From positions 5,108 to 69,107 of the forward strand of contig CAYGZM010000004.1 in assembly GCA_964354365.1 (NCBI GenBank): a DNA stretch of 64,000 bases, read 5' to 3'. The notes below the pieces were generated by a model. The model was not told the origin of the DNA and did no database searches. It was given only the letters and a program-made list of their open reading frames with translations. A program made the translations under genes and the position numbers. Of this stretch, positions 49,853 through 56,756 are shown piece after piece (position 1 is the stretch's first letter; every line of letters starts with the position of its first letter). This DNA comes from CAYGZM01 sp964354365. Its GTDB lineage: Bacteria > Planctomycetota > Phycisphaerae > Sedimentisphaerales > Anaerobacaceae.

Positions 49853-51412
49853 ATGGCCATTCATGAAGAATTATTTAAAGAATTGATGCTGCATGAGTTT
49901 GCAACTGTAACCGATGAGAATTTAGCAAAGTTGGGGGCACTGATAGACACTTCAACTGATTTGCAAAAAACGGAAGGTCTCAATTATGCCAAAACCAAAA
50001 TAGCAAATTTGCTTTCGTCAAATTTAGATAATGATCACAAAGCAATACTTTATTTTTATTTCGCCAATATATGGGAAGGATTACGTGTACTGAAGACTAA
50101 AGATACTCAAGCAAGTTGGGATTGGCATCAAGAAGAAATTGAACAAACAATATTAAATTTAAGATTATCAGCTAAATATTCCTCTGATAAGTTCCCGTAT
50201 TTATGCCCGGTACACACAAATTTGGGGAATATGTTTAGCCATATTGGCCGTTTTGTTGAAGCTATAGATTATTGGAATGCTGCTTTGAAAGTTTGTGATA
50301 GCTTTGCAATGGCTATCGCAAATAAAGGCTATGGCTTAAGTTCATATGCTTATGCAATATATGATAGCGGTCACAAACTTATCTTTCTTAAATTTGCATA
50401 CGATTACTTGAAGCAAGGCTTAAAAGGAAAATATCTACATGAAACTGCCATTATTTCATTCCAAAAAATATCTAAAGATATAGAAGGCAGGGTCAATAAA
50501 GAATATTTGGAATCGGAAATTACCTTACCTGATTATAAATTAGGCAAAACAATCGCTGAAAAAAACTATCGAAAATGGTGCCTCCAAAAGTGTCTTTTTC
50601 TCAATCCACTCAACGATTTAGGTCCTTTCAGTATTGCAGCCAGAGATATTTTACACTGTCCTTCAATAACTACAACTATTTCCGAACATGATTCACCAAA
50701 TCCGCCAGTTTATTATGCTTTTTATAATCAGCTTAAGCAAGAGTATGTCTCGGCAAGGTTCCTTTTATATGAATGTCTAAAATCCAATAAATCCCACTTT
50801 TCTGACCGAGACGTTCTAATATATAATACGCTTGATTACTCCTGTTTCGGTCTAAATGTCGAACAAGCAAAGATTTCCTTTAGAATGATCTATTCATTAT
50901 TTGACAAAATTGCATTCTTTCTTAATTGTTATCTCAAATTACAAGTACCAGATCGGAATATAGCTTTTAAAACCATTTGGTACAATAACCAACACAGAGC
51001 CGAAGGCTTACACAAAATATTTAGCCAAATGCGTAACTGGCCATTTCGAGGCTTATTTTGGCTTGCAAAAGACTTATCTGAACAGCGAACCGAGTTTGCA
51101 GATTCTATTGAACCAGACGCGCAAGATCTCGTCACAATACGAAATTTTATCGAACATAAATTTTTAACTCTACATCAAATGGATTTAGTAAACTTTATAG
51201 AACCTCAAACTAAGGATGTTACTTATCCAGTCTATTTCCAAGATTTCGCAGATAAAACTTTGAGGCTTATGAAATTAGCTAGAGCGGCATTGATATATTT
51301 GTCACTAGGTGTTCATATTGAGGAAAAGAAAAAACATACCAATGGTGAATCCCAAATAATCGGTCAAATGCCGCTAACTGCATGGGAAGATAGCTGGAAA
51401 ACCCATTTTTAA
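49853..51412 (+). CDS. LA2681-like HEPN domain protein with N-terminal TPR-like region
   Basis: The 519-residue protein has TPR-like helices at about 90-200 (HTNLGNMFSHIGRFVEAIDY, WNAALKVCDSFAMAIANKGY). The C-terminal helical domain contains GLFWLAKDLSEQR and DLVTIRNFIEHKFLTL, giving the Rx4H motif (R-N-F-I-E-H, about residue 430) of HEPN ribonucleases, as in the LA2681-like group. The gene is strikingly AT-rich compared with both flanks, suggesting transfer. HEPN proteins act in RNA-cleaving toxin and antiphage systems. No nucleotidyltransferase partner is adjacent, and the nearest gene is the methyltransferase-nuclease in divergent orientation. Confidence 0.7.
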   Translation: MAIHEELFKELMLHEFATVTDENLAKLGALIDTSTDLQKTEGLNYAKTKIANLLSSNLDNDHKAILYFYFANIWEGLRVLKTKDTQASWDWHQEEIEQTILNLRLSAKYSSDKFPYLCPVHTNLGNMFSHIGRFVEAIDYWNAALKVCDSFAMAIANKGYGLSSYAYAIYDSGHKLIFLKFAYDYLKQGLKGKYLHETAIISFQKISKDIEGRVNKEYLESEITLPDYKLGKTIAEKNYRKWCLQKCLFLNPLNDLGPFSIAARDILHCPSITTTISEHDSPNPPVYYAFYNQLKQEYVSARFLLYECLKSNKSHFSDRDVLIYNTLDYSCFGLNVEQAKISFRMIYSLFDKIAFFLNCYLKLQVPDRNIAFKTIWYNNQHRAEGLHKIFSQMRNWPFRGLFWLAKDLSEQRTEFADSIEPDAQDLVTIRNFIEHKFLTLHQMDLVNFIEPQTKDVTYPVYFQDFADKTLRLMKLARAALIYLSLGVHIEEKKKHTNGESQIIGQMPLTAWEDSWKTHF

Positions 51413-51664
51413 TAATAACTATTTTTTGCAAAACAGTTAATTTGCTATGTCCGCACAAACTTCAAGCTTGTAGGATAGGTAATTCATTGCCCATGCTGTT
51501 TAGGGAAATATAAAAAAACCGCAAAAATCCCTTGTCCACCGCAGGCGGATTTATCTGCCGCATAATATCCGTTAACGAACTACGAACAATGAACTACGAA
51601 CCCCGCCTTCGGCGGGCCTTCAAGACTTCACAAACTTGCCCCGCCTGCGAATTTCTGATCCTCA
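51413..51664. other. Spacer with dispersed repeat
   Basis: No gene was found. CTTGTCCACCGCAGGCGGAT and the AACGAACTACGAACAATGAA to CGCCTTCGGCGGG unit (about 51530-51618) are repeat-like, with a CCGCCTTCGGCGGG hairpin. Confidence 0.45.
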
Positions 51665-52852
51665 TCAGTCGTGTGCTTGTGATGTATTTCGAACGTCGTC
51701 GAAAAATGGCGTCTTTCTCTGCTCTACGCAGGCCACAGCGTATAAATACATCGCCGCCGACCAGGTCTGCCAGTCCTCGCCGTGCGGCGTCCCATCCTGC
51801 GCCCTGCACCACTCATTGAACCCGAACTCGACGTCGGCCAGTCGCGCCGGACGAACAAGATGCGTAAGGGCAATCAGCTTTTTTTCGGCCAGCCGATACC
51901 TCCCCGCCGCCACCAGCGCCGCAATGTAGAATCCGCTGATAAAAGGCCAGACTCCCCCGTTGTGGTATTCGCCGGGCTGGTTGTACCGCCTGTATCTCGG
52001 CATCCAGTCCGGGTCGCCCGGCCGGACATAGGGGAAAAAATTCGGCGGCAGATCAACCACTAATTCATCATTTCTCCGCAATTCTTTACATTCCGCTTCT
52101 ATCCACGAAACAAGCTCTTTTGCTCTCGTCCGAGTCGCAATCCCGCTGAGAATCGCCAGACTGTTGCCTAAAAGGTCAAAACGCTCGCTCCCATAGACCT
52201 TGTACGACCACATCGCAAAATAGGGCTTGTACCGCAGCACCAGGCCTTCGTGCACGTGCCGGTGCTGCCTTTCGCCTTTTACCGTGAAGTGCCCCATCAT
52301 CTCGCGAAGCACGGACGCACGCTCGTGCTGCTCGAATAGCCGCAGATAGGTATAAACCACCGTATTGACGTACAAGCCGTAACCCAGCACCCACTGCTCA
52401 TCGCGCCAATCGCTGGTCGGCAGCTGTGCCACAAGAACACGGTCCGAAGGGCTCTGATATTTCATCCATCCCATTGCCTTACGCACCGTGCGCTCGAGAA
52501 AATCGCTCTCGCCGGTCACCTTGCGAAAAATACCCACGGCCATCAAAAACAATGGCGTGCAATCACTTGCCCCGCGGTCTTCGGGGTCGTGAACCAGAGA
52601 TGGAATATGCCCGTGTCTGCTCTGGTTCTGCGCGACAGTCTCAAGCACCCTTCGCAGAGACTTGATCAGTTTCTTACTGCCCGAGACCAGTACTCCGAGC
52701 GATGAGATCATCAAGTCCCGTGTATAAGGTTCCGGGTATCCCCAGCCAGCCGTCCTCGGCAGCCCACGGAATGGGCCGTGAGCGTTATGCAGCAGGACTT
52801 TCAACGCAGCATCCCTTGCGCGCTCGATCAACCGCCAGTCGCGTTTTTCCAT
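51665..52852 (-). CDS. GH100-like (neutral invertase-type) (alpha/alpha)6 glycoside hydrolase
   Basis: The ATG at 52852 follows the GT4 stop by one base, giving 395 residues; a TTG 13 codons earlier would overlap that gene. Motifs are WGYPEPYTRDLMISSLGVLV, LPTSDWRDEQWVLGYGLYVN and PGEYHNGGVWPFISGFYIAA. The last is close to the HNGGVWP signature of GH100 neutral/alkaline invertases and related amylo-alpha-1,6-glucosidase families. It is predicted to be cytosolic. Coupling to a GT4 gene suggests turnover of a disaccharide made by that transferase. Substrate, including sucrose, is unproven. Confidence 0.75.
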   Translation of the reverse strand: MEKRDWRLIERARDAALKVLLHNAHGPFRGLPRTAGWGYPEPYTRDLMISSLGVLVSGSKKLIKSLRRVLETVAQNQSRHGHIPSLVHDPEDRGASDCTPLFLMAVGIFRKVTGESDFLERTVRKAMGWMKYQSPSDRVLVAQLPTSDWRDEQWVLGYGLYVNTVVYTYLRLFEQHERASVLREMMGHFTVKGERQHRHVHEGLVLRYKPYFAMWSYKVYGSERFDLLGNSLAILSGIATRTRAKELVSWIEAECKELRRNDELVVDLPPNFFPYVRPGDPDWMPRYRRYNQPGEYHNGGVWPFISGFYIAALVAAGRYRLAEKKLIALTHLVRPARLADVEFGFNEWCRAQDGTPHGEDWQTWSAAMYLYAVACVEQRKTPFFDDVRNTSQAHD

Positions 52853-52853
52853 C

Positions 52854-53996
52854 TTAGGAGATCCCCAGCCGCTTAGAGATAATTTCGACAAACCTTTTGG
52901 CTACGACACGATAGTCGAAGTACTCGACCGCGCGTTTTCTGCCGGCCTGGCCCATCTTCTTTCGCAACTTGGCGTCCTGCATCAGCTCCATAAGATAGTT
53001 CGCAATATCGTGCACACTGGCCCGGTAATCAACCGTTCGCGGTTTGTCGAAGACCACTCGCTGTCTATCCTGGTATCCGGACTCACCCCCAACAGTCGCT
53101 TCCTTCAGCCTGATTTCCTGGGCCACGCCCGCCAGAAATGCGGTTTGCCGGTGGACCATCGTATCGAGCATTCCCATCGCCTTGATGCCTATGACCGGCT
53201 TTCCGCAGGCGCCGGCTTCGACCTGAATCATCCCGAATCCTTCAAGGCGTGACGGCGCGGCGTATATATCACACGCGGCCAGGAGATACGGCATGAAGTT
53301 TCGAGAGATAACGTTTGTTGTGTAAACGACGTTCTTCTCTATGCCCAACTGCGTCGCAAGCTGCAAATCAATAAGGTTCTGCTGCTCGGTGCGCGGCTGA
53401 GGCCAGACCTTGCACACATATTTCCAGTCGGGCGCCTTGGTGTCGTTGATTGCCAGGGCCTGCATGACCTCCTGAGCGCCTTTGGATGTTGCATCTCCGC
53501 CCACGGTAAGAACCATAATCTGATCAGGGGCCACTCCCAGCGCCTCCCTGACCGCAACCACCTTAGGGTCGTTCTTGTCGCGAGGAATAAAAGAGTCGGT
53601 ATCACATCCGACCGGGAGAACCTCGATGTTTTCGCCGCTCAACCCGTCTCTCACATACACCTTCTTGACCCACCTGGAAGTGACGAGAATCAGCGGCAGA
53701 GCATTAAGAATCTCGTGATAGTTCGCCATATAGCCGTCGGCAACCAGCCAGGGAACAGGCTGCACGCCGTACCGCTGAGGGTGAAGCACCAAATGAGGCG
53801 TATGCCCCCAATAGCCGACTCCGACCACGACATCCGGCTCGAACCAGCGATAGTACCATTCTTTCTCCTGTCCGGATTCGAAGTGCACCGAATGGACCTC
53901 AATACCCAGTTCCTGCAGGCCTTTGTGGAGCAGGTTACCCTGTGTGGCCAATCCTGCCGGCGAGGGGGGATAATCGTACATTACAAGCACTTTCAT
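52854..53996 (-). CDS. GT4 glycosyltransferase
   Basis: The 380-residue GT-B protein has N-terminal MKVLVMYDYPPSPAGLATQG, a linker into the C-domain (IMVLTVGGDATSKGAQEVMQ), and the retaining GT4 donor site APSRLEGFGMIQVEAGACGK with P(V)IG following. Length is standard. It is co-transcribed with the GH100-like gene immediately downstream. A MITE-like element separates it from the PIG-L gene upstream. Sucrose-phosphate, mannosyl or other disaccharide synthesis is possible. The family cannot give the donor by inspection. Confidence 0.82.
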   Translation of the reverse strand: MKVLVMYDYPPSPAGLATQGNLLHKGLQELGIEVHSVHFESGQEKEWYYRWFEPDVVVGVGYWGHTPHLVLHPQRYGVQPVPWLVADGYMANYHEILNALPLILVTSRWVKKVYVRDGLSGENIEVLPVGCDTDSFIPRDKNDPKVVAVREALGVAPDQIMVLTVGGDATSKGAQEVMQALAINDTKAPDWKYVCKVWPQPRTEQQNLIDLQLATQLGIEKNVVYTTNVISRNFMPYLLAACDIYAAPSRLEGFGMIQVEAGACGKPVIGIKAMGMLDTMVHRQTAFLAGVAQEIRLKEATVGGESGYQDRQRVVFDKPRTVDYRASVHDIANYLMELMQDAKLRKKMGQAGRKRAVEYFDYRVVAKRFVEIISKRLGIS

Positions 53997-54041
53997 TGTC
54001 CAAGGCTCCTGTCACTCAAGATATATGTGAACTTGTTACTA

Positions 54042-54242
54042 CTCAAACTGACTGGTTTTCAAGAAAACGGCACGATAAGTCCTTATGCGACAGCAATATA
54101 ACACAGTGTGTCATTCCCGCGAAACTTGTCCTCGACCTGATCGGGGAGCGGGAATCCACTCAGCCAGCAGACTACTGGATACCTGCTTTCGCAGGTATGA
54201 CAAGGCTTCGCAGGTATGACAAGGCGAGCCAGTCAGTTTGAG
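54042..54242. mobile_element. MITE-like element, copy 1
   Basis: Ends CTCAAACTGACTGG and CCAGTCAGTTTGAG are perfect terminal inverted repeats. They are flanked by a duplicated TTACTACT (left 54035-54042, right 54243-54250). The interior carries the CATTCCCGC ... GCGGGAATCC and CTGCTTTCGCAGG hairpins. It is closely related to the copy at 60642-60824. It sits directly beyond the PIG-L stop codon, which lies in the duplicated bases. Confidence 0.8.
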
Positions 54243-54245
54243 TTA

Positions 54246-54872
54246 CTACTTTTTTGTCCCCAGCCGCCAAAAAGCCTCCTGCTTAGGAGTCGTTCGCGCC
54301 TCAAAACTCTCAGGGCCAAAACCATAGATTTTGCTTATAAGGTCATATTTGGCCTGCCAGATTTCTTCGGGAAGGTTCACTATCAAATCTGCATCCCGCT
54401 TTGGGCGAGGCAGGTACTTTCCGCCGCCGTCTTCGTATGCAAACATCCGCAGTTCTCTGGCGGACAGCCGCCCGCTGTCACGTAACGCGATAACGGCCTT
54501 TGCCACTTCTTCGTGCCTCAAATGGCGCGTATATTCGCCCCAAAGCCCGTGAGTGATAACCAAATCGAACCTGTCCGAAGGCAGCAGTGACATCACTGTG
54601 TTCTGCACATCGCGCGCAGGCAGAGGCGACTGCTCGGGTCCGTCGTCGAGGTCGCCCATTTGCCCCGACGCGTTCAACCGCTCAAGAGCTTTGGAGAATT
54701 TCTGGGCGCGGTCCCGGTCGCTTGCCCGACAGAGCGTAAGGATAGTCCATTTACTCTCCGAGTGCATGAGTATCGTCCCGCCGGCCCATAAAGTCTCGTC
54801 GTCCGGATGAGCTACAATTACGGCACAATTATGAAAGTCAAAGACCTGATGATGTGCTTTTGGTTCAACCAT
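54246..54872 (-). CDS. PIG-L family deacetylase
   Basis: The 208-residue protein has the zinc-binding AHPDDETLWAGG near residue 20. The later conserved FDLVITHGLWGEYTRHLRHE supplies the second metal-ligand histidines (H..E..HxxH). The family removes N-acetyl groups from GlcNAc-containing small molecules or lipids. Length is normal. It has no signal peptide, so it is cytosolic. It lies between the GH130-like gene and GT4 in one orientation. The TAG stop lies inside the MITE target duplication. The substrate is unknown. Confidence 0.82.
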   Translation of the reverse strand: MVEPKAHHQVFDFHNCAVIVAHPDDETLWAGGTILMHSESKWTILTLCRASDRDRAQKFSKALERLNASGQMGDLDDGPEQSPLPARDVQNTVMSLLPSDRFDLVITHGLWGEYTRHLRHEEVAKAVIALRDSGRLSARELRMFAYEDGGGKYLPRPKRDADLIVNLPEEIWQAKYDLISKIYGFGPESFEARTTPKQEAFWRLGTKK

Positions 54873-55158
54873 ATTCTCAAATGTTAAAGACGAATCTTCA
54901 ATCGCTCAGCATGTTACACTTGCTCGCAAATGCATCCACAGTCAACACGTAAAGTCGCCCAAAGCTGCAGAGACTCCAAGAGGCTGTAATGCTCTGTAGA
55001 GCAAGGCTGTAACAAAATGTGTTTTTCCACGAAATCAAGGCTTCTGGATTCCCGCTCCTTCGATCCTTCGGCAGGCTCAGGACAGGCTTTGCTCAGGACG
55101 GGTTTCGCGGGAATGACAGAAAGGCACCTTCCTTTTGTTAGATGCTTCCAAGATTTTT
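54873..55158. other. Spacer with inverted dispersed repeat
   Basis: No gene was found. GATTCCCGC near 55047 and GCGGGAATGAC near 55107-55116 enclose TCGGCAGGCTCAGGACAGGC, a common dispersed palindrome family of this genome. Confidence 0.55.
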
Positions 55159-56124
55159 CTACTCATTATGCGGGCCGGGACACTTGAGGAGGAACTCAAT
55201 TAGCTCATCCACGTTAGCCGTAGCAAGGGCTATACAGGAGTCCGCAGCGCCGTAATACATAAAGATCTTTTTGCCTTTTGTCGTCCAGCCACACGGAAAA
55301 ACGACATCGTCCACATCGCCCTCACGCTCATAATGGGCTTTGGGGCCAAAAACCCACTCCTCCGACCGGCGAATCACAACCGTTGGCTGCTCAAGGTCAA
55401 GCAGGGCAAGTCCCAGCCGATAAATGGAGCCGGAAGCCGTCGTCCGCACACCGTGATAGAGAATGAGCCATCCCTCCGGCGTTTCGAGAGGAGGGGCTGA
55501 AAGCCCTATCTTATTGGCATCCCACCATCCGCCCGACCGGGCCCGAATCACTTCCTGGTGGTCGCCCCAGTGCTTCAAATCCGGCGAAAAAGAAATCCAT
55601 ATATCGCCCGATGTATTCGGCGCCACCGGCCTGTGAAACATCGCCCATCGGCCATCGAACCTGACGGGGAAAAGTGCGGCATCCTTATCTTCGGGCGGCA
55701 TAACAGGACCGAGGCGCGTGAACTGGCGGAAGTCTTTAGTCGTAGCCAGCGACACAAGCGGCCCGCCGTGCGAAAAGGCGGTATAAGTGACCGCCCACGT
55801 CTCCAGCTCCGCCAGCCAGGTCAATCTCGGGTCCTCAATGCCCCAAATCTCCTCAGGATGGTGTTCCGGGTCAGGCATCAAGGTTGGAGCGGGGTCGATA
55901 ACCCATCCGTCCACGCCGTCGTCGCTGCGAGCCACAGTCAGATGAGAAAACCCTCTGAAATCCTCTACCCGAACCAGCAGCACGGTTTTACCATCGACAA
56001 TTGCCGCCGCCGCATTAAAGACCGAATTCGCCGGATAGGGCCAGTCTTTAACCGAGAGAATTGGATTGTCGGGGTGTCTGCAGAACAGTTCGTGGGCAAC
56101 CCTGTTATTCATAGTCGTTTTCAC
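55159..56124 (-). CDS. GH130-like glycosidase/phosphorylase
   Basis: The 321-residue five-bladed propeller-like protein has NSVFNAAAAIVDGKTVLLVR, EEIWGIEDPRLTWL (the IEDPR signature of the GH130/DUF377 group), DAALFPVRFDGRWAMFHRP, and the C-terminal VDDVVFPCGWTTKGKKIFMY with YYGAADS. GH130 enzymes phosphorolyse or hydrolyse beta-mannosides. An internal ATG (56112) is an alternative start. It begins a block with PIG-L, GT4 and GH100-like genes, hinting at a mannose-containing oligosaccharide. Specificity is unproven. Confidence 0.83.
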   Translation of the reverse strand: MKTTMNNRVAHELFCRHPDNPILSVKDWPYPANSVFNAAAAIVDGKTVLLVRVEDFRGFSHLTVARSDDGVDGWVIDPAPTLMPDPEHHPEEIWGIEDPRLTWLAELETWAVTYTAFSHGGPLVSLATTKDFRQFTRLGPVMPPEDKDAALFPVRFDGRWAMFHRPVAPNTSGDIWISFSPDLKHWGDHQEVIRARSGGWWDANKIGLSAPPLETPEGWLILYHGVRTTASGSIYRLGLALLDLEQPTVVIRRSEEWVFGPKAHYEREGDVDDVVFPCGWTTKGKKIFMYYGAADSCIALATANVDELIEFLLKCPGPHNE

Positions 56125-56148
56125 AATTGCACGCTATCTCCAAAAGCC

Positions 56149-56733
56149 TTAAGACGGTCCAAGTATCTGGGTCAAACCTTTCCTTATCAGCATTGTGGCG
56201 ATAGCCGCCAGCAGAAGGCTCATCACTTTGGAGAGGGCCTTTGAGCCGGCGTCGCCGAGCACCCTCATAAGAACCGAAGATGCGCTGAGTATTATACCAG
56301 CCAACAGGACATTTACCACCACCGATATAAGGGTGGCGACCAGCCCGTACTGCGATATTATGATCATCGAGGTTGTCAAGACCGCGGGGCCGACAATCAG
56401 CGGCGTGCCGAGAGGAACGGCGCCGAGCTGCTGACCCGGCATTCGCCGCCTCATGACCGGGTTGATAATGTCCGTTATGGCCAGGCAGAAGAGTATCGCG
56501 CCTCCGGCGATCATAAAATCGCCTATGGTAATACCGAGCAGTTTGAACACGGCCTTGCCCAGGAACACAAAGCCAACCGCCAGAAGCAGCGCAGTCAGCA
56601 CCGACTGAGTGATGGTTTTTGTTTTTTCGTCCCGCCTCATCCCCTCAGTCAGGGAGACAAAGATGGGCAGGACGCCCACGGCGTCAACCGCCACAAATAT
56701 CGGGATGAAGGCTAACAGGATATTTTTGGCCAT
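56149..56733 (-). CDS. MarC family (UPF0056) membrane protein
   Basis: The ATG at 56733 (MAKNILLAFIPIFVAVDAVG) is preferred to a TTG nine codons earlier that overlaps the P-ATPase stop. The 194-residue protein has six hydrophobic helices and the MarC motifs FVAVDAVGVLPIFVSLTEGM and VPLGTPLIVGPAVLTTSMII. Its role is unknown; despite the name, the family does not confer multiple antibiotic resistance. It follows the calcium-type ATPase. Confidence 0.85.
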   Translation of the reverse strand: MAKNILLAFIPIFVAVDAVGVLPIFVSLTEGMRRDEKTKTITQSVLTALLLAVGFVFLGKAVFKLLGITIGDFMIAGGAILFCLAITDIINPVMRRRMPGQQLGAVPLGTPLIVGPAVLTTSMIIISQYGLVATLISVVVNVLLAGIILSASSVLMRVLGDAGSKALSKVMSLLLAAIATMLIRKGLTQILGPS

Positions 56734-56756
56734 ACAACGAGTCCTGCAAAAGAGAA

